From: Bacteroidota bacterium
GTDB lineage: Bacteria > Bacteroidota > Bacteroidia > Bacteroidales > FEN-979
Direction: 5' to 3'
Assembly (NCBI GenBank): GCA_026391835.1
Contig: JAPLDF010000075.1
Location: forward strand, 186,001 to 250,000
DNA: 64,000 nucleotides
How positions within the stretch are numbered: the first letter of the stretch is position 1; the number at the start of each line of letters is the position of its first letter. The translations under genes and the position numbers were made by a program. This document shows, one piece after another, positions 8,942 to 17,656 of this stretch. The notes beneath the pieces are model-generated. The model was given only the letters and a program-made list of their open reading frames with translations, was not told where the DNA came from and made no database searches.

Positions 8942-9592
8942 TCAGTTATGTTTCATTATAAAATTGAGATTCTCCTCATTAAAAATAACCGGATTGAAGC
9001 CGGGGGACTTGTTTACCTTCTCATCGTCCTGATTTTCAACCAGGACCATCAGGGCGTTGCAATTGTTGCCCAGCACTTCAACCCAGCCGCACAAACAGGC
9101 ATCCACCCGTTTGCTGTTAAACAACTCATCCACATAATCGCACAACAATCTGCCATTGAATGATTCAGAGATCAAAAAAGCATTCTCCCCTTTGATTTTG
9201 TTCTTAATACAAACCTCCCCGATAACAATATTTGGCAAGGTGTAAACAAAAACAGAAGGGCTTGGAAAATAAGCCGTACGGTCTTTAATCGTATCATTAT
9301 GGGCTATGTCGGTCTCAAGACTTGAACTTGAGTTGCACAACACCACACCCACTGTGTCGCGATCGTAACCATCTATTGTTTGTTCCTTTAAAACCAACTC
9401 CACAGCAAGAAATCCAAGTTTACTGATGGCGTCCATCTTGTAAAACCTGGGATAGACAATTTGCTCCTGCTTGAAAACTGTTTTTACAAAGTCTGCAAAT
9501 TTAAGAATATTTTCCTGATAAAAGATGAGACGGCCATTCACGATGACCTTATTATCATGGAGATGGCTGTAAGAAGTGATGATACGGTCCAT
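8942..9592 (-). CDS. Half-length ketosynthase-like protein
   Basis: 216 residues from the ATG at 9592. This start is preferred because the AGAAAGA-type ribosome site precedes it and the upstream KS stops at 9594; a longer in-frame start at 9634 would overlap that KS. The protein resembles only the N-terminal half of a condensing enzyme: V-G-V-V-L-C-N-S-S-S-S-L, then P-S-P-S-V-F-V-Y-T-L-P-N, then F-L-I-S-E-S-F-N where T-A-C-S-S would be. No cysteine nucleophile is present and the His-containing C-half is absent. Similar short KS-like genes occur in Bacteroidota polyene loci as I recall them. The role is probably structural or chaperone-like (inference). Confidence 0.6.
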   Translation of the reverse strand: MDRIITSYSHLHDNKVIVNGRLIFYQENILKFADFVKTVFKQEQIVYPRFYKMDAISKLGFLAVELVLKEQTIDGYDRDTVGVVLCNSSSSLETDIAHNDTIKDRTAYFPSPSVFVYTLPNIVIGEVCIKNKIKGENAFLISESFNGRLLCDYVDELFNSKRVDACLCGWVEVLGNNCNALMVLVENQDDEKVNKSPGFNPVIFNEENLNFIMKHN

Positions 9593-9593
9593 T

Positions 9594-10766
9594 TTAATCT
9601 TTCTGATAAAGGATTGCTGCGTTGCATCCGCCAAATCCGGATGCGGTTTTAAGGCATATTTTCAGTTCGGCTGGCTGGTTTACGGTTACCACATTCAGTG
9701 CTGCCGGCACACCAGGTGTTTCAAACCCGGCAGAGCGGTAGAGAAAGTTGTTCCGGAGCGACGATGTTGCCGCCACCGATTCCACGATCCCGGCAGCACC
9801 CAGCGTATGCCCCCAGTATCCTTTAAAACTATTGACAGGAACCGCAGAAAGTTTGCTGAATTCAATTGCCTTCGACTCCATTTCGTCGTTAAACGGGGTG
9901 GCTGTTCCATGTGCCGAAATATAGCCGACCTCCATCGGGGTTACCATTGCCTGTAACATTGCCTTCCTGATGGCTCCGCCAAGTTCTTCACCTGTTCGCG
10001 ATGGACCGGAAATATGGTTGGCGTCGTTGGTGGTTGCAGCTCCTGCAACACGGATGCATGGTGCTCCGGTGTTACCAGGATGGGTGGAAAGAACCATTGT
10101 TCCGCATCCTTCTCCCAGCGACAGCCCTGTACGGTTGAGGTCAAATGGCTTGCAGGGCTCAGGACTGATGGCCTGGAATGACTGAAAACCGGAGATGACG
10201 AATTCGGAGGCGATGTCGCCGCCAGTCACCACGGCATGGTCATAAGCTCCGGATTGAAGGAACCTCGAAGCCGTCATGATGGCAACAACGCCTGAAATAC
10301 AGGCATTTGAAATGATGATCGGCGGATTTGAAAAGCCGAAGAATTTCGCGACAATATTTCCCAGTTCCCAAAGATAGAGCCGATGGTGGCTGAACATTAT
10401 TTTGTACTGGTTCTCAAGCAGGTTAATGTTGCCTTTTGTTGTTGAGATCACAAGCAGTGTGCGCGGATTTCCAGGTGCCACCGGGTGCGACTTCAGCCCG
10501 TTGTGAATTGAAATGATGAAAAATTTTTCAAGTCGTGTGAATGATTCGGGCGGATTTTTTTTTGCATGGATGGCAAGGACCTCCGAAAATTTCACATTCA
10601 GCTGATCCGTGTCGACCAGCGAGAGCTGAACAGGACCCGGGTAAAGGGCAGGATCATTAACGGTGCGGATCCCGATGGTTCCTTTCTCAAGCGACAAGAT
10701 GTTTTCGGCGGTCGTAAATCCAAGGGAGGAGATGATGTTGTCGGACAGGATGTAAACTGGTTTCAT
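9594..10766 (-). CDS. Beta-ketoacyl-ACP synthase
   Basis: 390 residues from the ATG at 10766; this start avoids the overlap with the thioesterase that the longer start at 10790 would need. The active site is S-N-A-C-I-S-G with Cys156, followed by S-A-H-G-T-A-T-P and G-Y-W-G-H-T-L-G-A-A-G, so all three catalytic residues are present. It belongs to the FabF/ApeO-like group that elongates polyene chains. It sits between the thioesterase and the half-length KS-like gene, whose ATG starts 1 bp after this stop. Confidence 0.8.
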   Translation of the reverse strand: MKPVYILSDNIISSLGFTTAENILSLEKGTIGIRTVNDPALYPGPVQLSLVDTDQLNVKFSEVLAIHAKKNPPESFTRLEKFFIISIHNGLKSHPVAPGNPRTLLVISTTKGNINLLENQYKIMFSHHRLYLWELGNIVAKFFGFSNPPIIISNACISGVVAIMTASRFLQSGAYDHAVVTGGDIASEFVISGFQSFQAISPEPCKPFDLNRTGLSLGEGCGTMVLSTHPGNTGAPCIRVAGAATTNDANHISGPSRTGEELGGAIRKAMLQAMVTPMEVGYISAHGTATPFNDEMESKAIEFSKLSAVPVNSFKGYWGHTLGAAGIVESVAATSSLRNNFLYRSAGFETPGVPAALNVVTVNQPAELKICLKTASGFGGCNAAILYQKD

Positions 10767-10777
10767 AACATCGGCAG

Positions 10778-11191
10778 TTAAACACCCCATTTATTTTTCC
10801 ATCCGATGAAAAATTCGGGGGCAGTCAGGATCAATTCCCCCTGGGGAGTGACGAAAACCTGCGTGGAATTTCCGGTAGCGGCAACTTCCAGGTCTTTTTT
10901 CCGGTAGATGGTATATTCAAAAACGATTTTTGCAGCTTCACAAGGTATAAACCTGGTTTCCACGATGGCGGTATCGCCGTATTCAAGGGGCCGCTTGTAG
11001 TCGCAGTTGATTTTCACCAGCGGTATCATGATGTTGTGTTTGTAAACATCAAGATAGCCAAGGTTATACCTGAGCCCGAAAGATTCCCGGCCGTCTTCAA
11101 AATACTTGAGGTAGTTTCCATGCCACACAATGCGCATGGAGTCAACCTCCGAAAATCTTACGACAATTTCTTTCCGGTCGGTCAGTTCCAT
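10778..11191 (-). CDS. YbgC/4HBT-family acyl thioesterase
   Basis: 137 residues, a hot-dog fold thioesterase. The diagnostic stretch is V-R-F-S-E-V-D-S-M-R-I-V-W-H-G-N-Y-L-K-Y-F-E-D-G-R; the Asp and the following His-x-x-Tyr form the 4-hydroxybenzoyl-CoA thioesterase active-site block. It hydrolyses acyl-CoA or acyl-ACP thioesters, here probably to release or edit the polyene chain. It starts 2 bp after the ABC permease stop and belongs to the same operon. Thioesterases of this kind are regular members of aryl polyene clusters. Confidence 0.8.
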   Translation of the reverse strand: MELTDRKEIVVRFSEVDSMRIVWHGNYLKYFEDGRESFGLRYNLGYLDVYKHNIMIPLVKINCDYKRPLEYGDTAIVETRFIPCEAAKIVFEYTIYRKKDLEVAATGNSTQVFVTPQGELILTAPEFFIGWKNKWGV

Positions 11192-11193
11192 AG

Positions 11194-12495
11194 TTAGCTG
11201 TTCAAGGGTTTTTTATACTTGTGATAGATGGCCGTAACGATCACGGTGGACAAGGAAAATAACAGTAATTTGAAAACCTGCGGGGCTATCTGCCATAAAC
11301 TTCCTCCACGCAGAAAAATGCTGTAATAACCGGTAATCGACCAGTTCAGGGGGCTGAACATGGCTAAGGAACGCATGAACGGCGGCATCAGGTAGATCGG
11401 CACCCACAATCCGCCCATTGCGGCCAGGATGATGACCGAAATGGATCCAAAGGAAGCAGCCTGCTGATGCGTTTTGGCAATGGTGCCGACCATCAGGCCA
11501 TACCCCACGGCAGCCATTGCAACTGCAAGTGTCATCACAAACAACCCTGCCATATCATCTCCGAGTACCAGCATTGGAAGCCCGCACAACGGGAGAAGCA
11601 GGATCCCCGCCAGGAGCATGGCAACCGTCTGCACCAGGCAAACCATAAGGTAAACACCGACTTTCCCCATCAGCAGGGTCATGTAGGGAACAGGCATCGT
11701 GAGCAGTCTGAACAGGCTGCCCCCTTCGCGTTCCTGGATCAGGCTCTGGGTGAGCGGGATCACGATGAAAAACATTGCAAAGATGGTCCAGGCGGGAACA
11801 TTGTGTTGCGTGGTATTGGGGATCAGTTCAACTTCGCGGTAGGAGGGAAACACCTCTTTGAATTTGAGGATCTCCTTGAATGCCTCCTTTGGAGGCTTGT
11901 ACATGGGCATCTGAATGGCGATCTCCTGGTTGAATGTTTTAAACACCCAGTCGGTCTGGAACTTATAATAGTTCTCCCTGACCGAACTGATCAACGCATT
12001 TTTAAAGGTCTTTTTTACAGTCGGATCAAAATAGATGGTCACATCCACCGAATCACGAAAAGCAATGCTGTTTACCATCGTCGGGTTTCCAAGACCAAAG
12101 CCTGCAAGGGTTTTGGCGACCGAAAGGCGGACATTTGCCCGCATCGTCCTGGTGGCACCTTTGGGAACCACGATGGCAACAAGGTATTCTCCCTTTTTAA
12201 CTGCATTTTTTGCCGAGGCTTCGGTCAACGGTAGGCCGTTTAAACTGTCAACAACCCCGAATACGTCAGAACCTTTAAACCCGCTTTGTATCTTCGTGCC
12301 CAGGCTGTCCTGGTCGTTGTTCACAAAAAGTACCTGGATGCTCGGTTCCTTGGTGAGCGAACTCCAGCCGAATTCCTGCATCAGCGAAGAAATCACGATC
12401 AGCACGACCGGCATGATGAAAAGCATCGCCAGGCCTGATTTATCACGGATGAGCAGTAGCAACTCTTTTCGGCAAACGGACAAATACTTCCTCAT
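11194..12495 (-). CDS. ABC-2 type transporter permease
   Basis: 433 residues. An N-terminal membrane helix (L-A-M-L-F-I-M-P-V-V-L-I-V-I-S-S) is followed by a ~180-residue extracytoplasmic domain, then five or six helices from ~225 on, with the Q-E-R-E-G-G-S-L-F-R-L-L coupling-helix motif of the ABC-2/YhgE-like permeases. It pairs with the ATPase encoded 2 bp upstream. Its place inside the biosynthetic operon suggests export of the pigment-lipid or an intermediate across the inner membrane. Confidence 0.85.
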   Translation of the reverse strand: MRKYLSVCRKELLLLIRDKSGLAMLFIMPVVLIVISSLMQEFGWSSLTKEPSIQVLFVNNDQDSLGTKIQSGFKGSDVFGVVDSLNGLPLTEASAKNAVKKGEYLVAIVVPKGATRTMRANVRLSVAKTLAGFGLGNPTMVNSIAFRDSVDVTIYFDPTVKKTFKNALISSVRENYYKFQTDWVFKTFNQEIAIQMPMYKPPKEAFKEILKFKEVFPSYREVELIPNTTQHNVPAWTIFAMFFIVIPLTQSLIQEREGGSLFRLLTMPVPYMTLLMGKVGVYLMVCLVQTVAMLLAGILLLPLCGLPMLVLGDDMAGLFVMTLAVAMAAVGYGLMVGTIAKTHQQAASFGSISVIILAAMGGLWVPIYLMPPFMRSLAMFSPLNWSITGYYSIFLRGGSLWQIAPQVFKLLLFSLSTVIVTAIYHKYKKPLNS

Positions 12496-12497
12496 GC

Positions 12498-13250
12498 TTA
12501 GTCCCTCATGTCTTTACCGGTGAGATGAATGAATATGTTTTCCAGGTTTTTAAACTCAGGATGCCCTTCAAGCAAATCTTTCGGCCTGCCCAGGGCAATG
12601 ATATTACCCCGGTCGATGATGGCCACCCGGGTACAGAGGTGTTCCGCCTCCTCCATATAATGTGATGTGTAAATGATCGTCACACCCTTTTTGTTTATCT
12701 CCTTGAGATATTCGAGAATTACCACGCGCGATTGCACATCAATGCCCACGGTGGGTTCATCCAGGAATATGATCTTCGGGTCATGAAGCAACCCGGCGAT
12801 AAGGTTCACCCTCCGTTTCATTCCCCCCGAGTATTTGCTCACGAGTTTACCGGCATGTTTTTCAAGCCCGAATTCCCGGAGGTAGTGGTCGATCTTGTCG
12901 CGCAGTTCCGATCCGTACAGGCCGTACATGTTGCCGAAAAAAGTGAGGTTTTCGCGACCGGAGAGGGTCGCATAAAGGGCAATGTCCTGCGGTACCACCC
13001 CGATGATCTGCTTGATCTTTTTCATATCGGTATGGCTGTCGATGCCATCAATGCTGACATTGCCGCCCGTCGCCGGAAACAAACCGCAAAGAATCGAAAT
13101 CGTGGTTGTTTTACCGGCACCGTTCGGCCCCAGCAAACCAAAAATCTCGTTCGGGAAGATGTCCAGAGATATCGAGTTTACAGCAGGTTCATCAGCTCCC
13201 TTGTAAGTTTTCGTCAACTCCCTGATTTCAATAATGGGTTGTTGTGACAT
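12498..13250 (-). CDS. ABC transporter ATP-binding protein
   Basis: 250 residues with Walker A G-P-N-G-A-G-K-T-T at ~40-48, signature Y-S-G-G-M-K-R-R, Walker B I-I-F-L-D-E-P and the switch His in T-S-H-Y-M-E-E. It is the energy subunit for the ABC-2 permease that follows it. Its ATG overlaps the stop region of the BtrH-like gene upstream at 13250, a sign of translational coupling. Confidence 0.9.
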   Translation of the reverse strand: MSQQPIIEIRELTKTYKGADEPAVNSISLDIFPNEIFGLLGPNGAGKTTTISILCGLFPATGGNVSIDGIDSHTDMKKIKQIIGVVPQDIALYATLSGRENLTFFGNMYGLYGSELRDKIDHYLREFGLEKHAGKLVSKYSGGMKRRVNLIAGLLHDPKIIFLDEPTVGIDVQSRVVILEYLKEINKKGVTIIYTSHYMEEAEHLCTRVAIIDRGNIIALGRPKDLLEGHPEFKNLENIFIHLTGKDMRD

Positions 13251-14275
13251 TAAAACCTGAGGTTTTTAAGTTTCTGGTAAACCATTTTTTCCTTGTCGGC
13301 GATCTCGAGCAGTCTCTCTGAAAGTGTTCCGTAATCTTCCTCAGGTTTGGAGCGGTTTTTACAATTCCTTGCTCCCATGTAAGTGAACTCCCGCCATTTG
13401 TTGGCTGTATGGCCCATCATGTCGGAAGCTTCAAGCAACCCCTGGTGGTTGTTGAACAACTCACCTGCTTCTTTCAGGAAAGCTCCGTATATGAAGCGGA
13501 ACCCTGCTCCTCCGGTACCAAAGTCTTCTGCCATACGGAGCACTTGTCCCAGGTAAAACGATGCCTTGTCATTGCCGTGTTTCCCGGGCCACTTTTTAAT
13601 ATCGCGGGCCAGCCAACGCAACCCTGCAACCCCGATAAGCGGGAACGGGATGCCAATCATGTCATTAACGGTCTTCTTAATTGCCAAAATGATGGCAGGT
13701 TTCAGATCAACCTGCTTGTCGATGACATGGTTGATCCAGTACATCTTTCCCTGGGGCGCAAAAGTGCCTTTGGCATACCTCACCCGCAGCAGGTCGTCGT
13801 AGGTTATAAGCTGGGGAAACTCCATCACGGTATCGCTCACATGATACATGTTGCCCTCCTTGCCAAAAACCACGAGGTTGTGCATGTTATAGTGCATACG
13901 GTATTCGGGAGGGAAGAAGGTCAGCTGAAAAACACCAACCTGGCACCCCGTCGGGATTCCACGTTCGAGGTTGCGGTCAAGCATCTCCATCGCCTCCCGC
14001 GGATCTTTAATCTTCTTAACTACGGTGGCATCAATACCCATATACCCTGTGGATCTTTTAAAAACAGTATTGGGCAGATTCCGGAAGGAGATCATGGGGG
14101 CAAACTGAATTTTAAGAAATGGAATATAGGTGAAAAACAGGCCATTGCCAACCCCAAAGGCCATGGGTTCCGATATTTCAAATCCGTTGAACTTGAAAAG
14201 GTTGGAAGTGGCGCCGCTTTCGCAGTGCCCTGCCTGGCGGTGTGTATAATCGATGATTGTTTTTTTAATTTCCAT
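13250..14275 (-). CDS. BtrH-like acyltransferase (BtrH_N + DUF4872), copy 1
   Basis: 341 residues. The N-terminal R-Q-A-G-H-C-E-S-G with Cys18 is the expected nucleophile region of the BtrH_N (papain-like) domain; R-M-H-Y-N-M-H-N and H-V-S-D-T-V follow at ~130-150. The C-terminal DUF4872 part contains F-R-F-I-Y-G-A-F-L-K-E-A. BtrH of the butirosin pathway transfers an acyl chain from ACP to an amine or alcohol acceptor. Here the probable role is acylation with an ACP-bound chain, with the acceptor unknown. The gene is about 60% identical by eye to the copy at 14693-15694, with a small gene between them. Confidence 0.75.
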   Translation of the reverse strand: MEIKKTIIDYTHRQAGHCESGATSNLFKFNGFEISEPMAFGVGNGLFFTYIPFLKIQFAPMISFRNLPNTVFKRSTGYMGIDATVVKKIKDPREAMEMLDRNLERGIPTGCQVGVFQLTFFPPEYRMHYNMHNLVVFGKEGNMYHVSDTVMEFPQLITYDDLLRVRYAKGTFAPQGKMYWINHVIDKQVDLKPAIILAIKKTVNDMIGIPFPLIGVAGLRWLARDIKKWPGKHGNDKASFYLGQVLRMAEDFGTGGAGFRFIYGAFLKEAGELFNNHQGLLEASDMMGHTANKWREFTYMGARNCKNRSKPEEDYGTLSERLLEIADKEKMVYQKLKNLRF

Positions 14276-14289
14276 AAAAATGTGGTCAG

Positions 14290-14685
14290 TTAATCAACTT
14301 TTTTCAGCTGGTCGATGGTGATGTTAAATGCTTCGGCATATTTCTGCAGTGTTTTGGCGCTTAACCGTTTAAATACGTTAGGTTTAAAGTGCCATTTGAC
14401 ACGCCACAATGAAATTCCTGCCATCATCGAAAGATTTAGCGGGTCCAGCAGGTTTTTCTCCATATAATACACAACAGGACTGGCTTTTCCTGCCAGCACA
14501 CGCTGCCTTGCGTCTTCAATCCGTTCGCGAAACAGGTCCCATGCCTGTTGCAGCACAAGGCGGTCGGTTTCATCATGAAACCCGACTGTTTTTTCAAATT
14601 TACCGCCATCCTGGTATGAATAGGAGAGCTCGCGATACTGGCCGTATGATTTGTCCTTGTAAACAGGATTGTAGTTTTCTTCCAT
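14290..14685 (-). CDS. Small conserved protein of the cluster, paralogue A
   Basis: 131 residues from the ATG at 14685; the longer reading upstream would run into the BtrH-like gene that stops at 14693. No known domain is recognised. It shares a clear pattern with the protein at 27386-27811: Q-x-W-D, R-x-E-D-x-R-Q-x-V, G-K-x-S-P-x-x-Y-Y-M-E-K, W-R-V-K-x-H-x-K, V-F-K-x-L, F-x-I-x-x-D-Q-L. The C-terminal part looks helical and basic, somewhat like a helix-turn-helix. It sits between the two BtrH-like genes with short spacers, so it is probably co-made with them. Function unknown. Confidence 0.7.
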   Translation of the reverse strand: MEENYNPVYKDKSYGQYRELSYSYQDGGKFEKTVGFHDETDRLVLQQAWDLFRERIEDARQRVLAGKASPVVYYMEKNLLDPLNLSMMAGISLWRVKWHFKPNVFKRLSAKTLQKYAEAFNITIDQLKKVD

Positions 14686-14692
14686 GGTCAGA

Positions 14693-15694
14693 CTATTTGA
14701 TGGTAGAAAGTTTTTTAAATATTTTCTCTTCCCGGTCGGCGACTTCGAGCAGGATGTCTGCAAGAAAGTCATAAGATTGATCGGGCTTACCTCTTTTTTT
14801 GCAATTGCGGGATCCAAGGTATGAAAACTCGCGCCATTTGTTGGCATTTTCGCCCATTTCAATGGATAACTCCTTTAGCCACGGCTGGTTCAACACCACC
14901 GATGCCTCTTCAAGAAAGGCACCGTAGATAAACCGGAAGCCTGCGCCGGCTGTTCCCACTTCCTCTTCCATGCGCAATACCTGCCCAAGGTAATACGATG
15001 CTTTTTCGGGGCCAAGTCTTTTCTCCCATTTACGCATCCGGCCGGCCAGGTAGCGGATGCCTTTGACGCCGATGATCGGGAATGGAATGCCCACCATGTT
15101 GTTGGCCGTTTTCCTGATGCCTTTGACAATGGCAGGCCGGATATCAATATCCGTTGGCACATGTGTTGGATAGTACATCCTTCCCTGGGGGGCAAAGGCT
15201 CCTTTTGCAAACCTTACCCGCATGAGGTCCTCGTAGTTGATCTCCACCAGGTGTTCCATCAGGGTATCACTGATATAATAGTTGCCGTTGTCGTGGCCAT
15301 ACACAATCATATTGTGCATGTTGTAGTGCATCCTGTATTCGGGAGGAAAGAAGGGCAGGTGGAATGTGCCTACCTGCAGGCCGACAGGGTAACCCTGTTC
15401 CAGCACCGCATTCAGTTTCTCCATTGAATCTTTCGGGTTGCGGAAAGTATGTATGTTGGTTTTTACACCCAGTTCCTTTGTCGCCCGGTCAAACACCTGT
15501 CCCGGCCATACCCTGAACGAAGTGGTGGGGGCATGCTGCATTTTGAGAAAGGGCAGGTAACTGAAAAACAGTCCGGCGCCAATGCCGAACGCCATGGGCT
15601 CACTGATCTTAAAATTATGGTAGTTGAGCAGGTTGCGCGTTACACCGCTTTCACAATGCCCGGCCTGCCGGTGCTCAAATTCTAGTTTTACCAT
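14693..15694 (-). CDS. BtrH-like acyltransferase (BtrH_N + DUF4872), copy 2
   Basis: 333 residues; first gene of the 15.7-to-6.2 kb operon. It has R-Q-A-G-H-C-E-S-G with Cys14, R-M-H-Y-N-M-H-N, Y-I-S-D-T-L-M-E-H and a C-terminal F-R-F-I-Y-G-A-F-L-E-E-A, matching copy 1 along the whole length. The two copies have diverged enough to act on different acceptors or chains. The promoter at 15780-15809 fits this gene. An alternative view is that one copy is structural, but both keep the cysteine. Confidence 0.75.
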   Translation of the reverse strand: MVKLEFEHRQAGHCESGVTRNLLNYHNFKISEPMAFGIGAGLFFSYLPFLKMQHAPTTSFRVWPGQVFDRATKELGVKTNIHTFRNPKDSMEKLNAVLEQGYPVGLQVGTFHLPFFPPEYRMHYNMHNMIVYGHDNGNYYISDTLMEHLVEINYEDLMRVRFAKGAFAPQGRMYYPTHVPTDIDIRPAIVKGIRKTANNMVGIPFPIIGVKGIRYLAGRMRKWEKRLGPEKASYYLGQVLRMEEEVGTAGAGFRFIYGAFLEEASVVLNQPWLKELSIEMGENANKWREFSYLGSRNCKKRGKPDQSYDFLADILLEVADREEKIFKKLSTIK

Positions 15695-15779
15695 CTATGT
15701 GTGTTTATGTCTCTATATTTAGCATATTTTGGATGAAATGATCATGGTGTAAAGAAGTTTATCATCCCAAATGAATCGG

Positions 15780-15809
15780 CAAAAGTACATATTCATGTTG
15801 AACTTCAAA
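15780..15809 (-). promoter_or_regulatory. Promoter of the leftward biosynthetic operon
   Basis: On the minus strand, TTTG (15809-15806) and TACTTTTG (15787-15780) are separated by 18 bp, an exact fit to TTTG-N(17-23)-TAnnTTTG. It would start RNA ~100 bp before the BtrH-like ATG at 15694. The whole gap 15695-16028 separates divergent operons. For the rightward operon only a weak candidate is visible (TTTG, 21 bp, TATTATTG, about 15.88-15.91 kb). Confidence 0.65.
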
Positions 15810-16028
15810 AATGTAATTTACCGTGATTCTTCATACTCCCTGTCTTACCGGACTTTCCCTGCAATGAAACATTTTTTGGGGATGTTTGAAAAAAAATACT
15901 ATTATTGTAAGATCAAAATTTGTATATCATAAAGACTGTAGTACGCTGTTCTGCAGGATATTGAATGAAATAACTTGTTAGGGTGAGACTTCTCTGCCGA
16001 CAGGGGATTTAATAAAAATGGATAAAGG

Positions 16029-17258
16029 ATGTTAAACAGGGTAGTCATTACCGGAATAGGGATATATTCGTGCATTGGGAAAAACCTGGATGAAACCACC
16101 CAGTCTTTGTATCATGGAAGGTCGGGCATTATCCTGGATCCTGAGCGTAAAAGTTACGGTTACCGTTCAGGACTGACCGGTTTCGTGGAGAGCCCCAACC
16201 TCAAAGGTGTTCTTGACAGGCGATCCCGGATCATCCTTTCCGAGCCGGGCGAATTTGCATATATGTCGACCGTTGAAGCCCTGCGTATCGCGGGCATCGA
16301 CCAGGATTTTATCGACCGGAACAATGTTGGCATTCTTTTTGGCAACGACAGTTCTGCAAAGGCGGTGATTTTTGCCAATGATATCATCCGTGAAAAAAAA
16401 GAGACGGTTATGGTCGGTTCAGGATCCGTGTTCCAAAGCATGAATTCGACCGTGACCATGAACCTGTCAACAATTTTTAAACTCAAGGGAATTAACCTGA
16501 CAGTCAGCGCTGCCTGTGCAAGCGGCTCTCATTCATTGGGCCTTGGACATATGTTTATCAAACACGGTTACCAGGATTGCATTATTTGCGGCGGTGCACA
16601 GGAGATCAACCTCTATTCGATGGGGAATTTTGATGCACTCGGGGCATTTTCGATCAGGGAGAATGCGCCACACAAGGCCTCAAGGCCATTTGACCGGGAC
16701 CGCGACGGGCTTGTCCCCAGCGGGGGTGCCGCAACTGTCATCCTTGAAAGCCTTGAACATGCACTCCGTCGCGGAGCAACAATTTTAGGGGAGGTGATGG
16801 GGTATGGTTTTTCGTCAAATGGTGCCCACATTTCAAATCCTACCATCGAAGGACCACAGAAGGCACTGGAGATGGCATTGGAGCAATCAGGCATCGGCCT
16901 GAAGGAGATAGATTACATCAATGCCCACGCTACTTCGACACCCGTGGGCGATGCCTCCGAAGCAAAAGCGATATTCAACATATTTGGCGGGCAGGGACCA
17001 TACGTATCTTCCACCAAATCGATGACCGGCCACGAATGCTGGATGGCCGGCGCAAGCGAGGTTGTTTATTCGATGCTCATGATGGGGCATGGATTCATTG
17101 CCCCGAATATTAACTTCGAAAATCCGGATGAGGATTCTTCCAGGCTCAATATCGTGGCTGAAACCAAAGAAACCAACATAAACTGCTTCTTATCGAACTC
17201 TTTTGGATTCGGCGGTACTAACGCATCCCTGGTGATAAAAAAATGGGATCATAAATAA
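16029..17258 (+). CDS. Beta-ketoacyl-ACP synthase
   Basis: 409 residues. The triad is Cys163 (S-A-A-C-A-S-G), His300 (N-A-H-A-T-S-T-P-V-G-D) and His335 (S-M-T-G-H-E-C-W). The domain ends at F-G-F-G-G-T-N-A-S-L-V-I-K-K, the normal FabF terminus. It is the first gene of the rightward operon and is followed 12 bp later by an ACP gene, a typical KS-ACP pair. Compared with the other two active KSs of the cluster it is closest to housekeeping FabB/F (A-C-A-S-G-S-H-S), so it may do initiation or standard elongation. Confidence 0.85.
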   Translation: MLNRVVITGIGIYSCIGKNLDETTQSLYHGRSGIILDPERKSYGYRSGLTGFVESPNLKGVLDRRSRIILSEPGEFAYMSTVEALRIAGIDQDFIDRNNVGILFGNDSSAKAVIFANDIIREKKETVMVGSGSVFQSMNSTVTMNLSTIFKLKGINLTVSAACASGSHSLGLGHMFIKHGYQDCIICGGAQEINLYSMGNFDALGAFSIRENAPHKASRPFDRDRDGLVPSGGAATVILESLEHALRRGATILGEVMGYGFSSNGAHISNPTIEGPQKALEMALEQSGIGLKEIDYINAHATSTPVGDASEAKAIFNIFGGQGPYVSSTKSMTGHECWMAGASEVVYSMLMMGHGFIAPNINFENPDEDSSRLNIVAETKETNINCFLSNSFGFGGTNASLVIKKWDHK

Positions 17259-17269
17259 CTTGACAAGCT

Positions 17270-17536
17270 ATGACACAAATTGAAATTACAGAAAAAATTG
17301 TTCCATTTCTGGTTGATGAATTTGAAGTTGATGCAGAACTGATAAAACCGGAGGCAAATCTTCGTGAAACATTGCAGCTCGACAGTCTCGATTATATTGA
17401 TCTGGTTGTCGTGATCGAGGGCAATTTTAACTTTAAGGTATCATTGGGCGATTTTCAAAATATTGTCACCTTCAATGACCTGTATTGTTATGTGGATTCC
17501 AAAGTCAATGCGTCCCAGGAATCAATAACAACTTAA
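17270..17536 (+). CDS. Acyl carrier protein
   Basis: 88 residues with the phosphopantetheine attachment site L-D-S-L-D-Y-I-D-L at Ser39. It forms a pair with the KS 12 bp upstream. It differs clearly from the ACP at 8678-8932 (D-S-L-D-Y-I versus D-S-I-D-A-L), suggesting the two carry different intermediates or serve different partners. Confidence 0.9.
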   Translation: MTQIEITEKIVPFLVDEFEVDAELIKPEANLRETLQLDSLDYIDLVVVIEGNFNFKVSLGDFQNIVTFNDLYCYVDSKVNASQESITT

Positions 17537-17602
17537 AACTGCTTTGTATTCTTTTTCAACCTTTCCTGGCAATTGCCGCACCATTGCGGAATAAATCATG
17601 AT

Positions 17603-17622
17603 TTCAACCCAACCGGGTTGAA
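17603..17622. repeat. Small inverted repeat in the ACP-LolA gap
   Basis: TTCAACCC-AACC-GGGTTGAA, a perfect 8-bp stem with a 4-base loop. It lies in the 120-bp gap between the ACP and LolA-like genes and has no T-tract, so it is more likely an RNA-processing or attenuating hairpin than a strong terminator. Confidence 0.5.
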
Positions 17623-17656
17623 CCTGTTTTCCAAGTTTTGCATTAAAAACCTGTAG

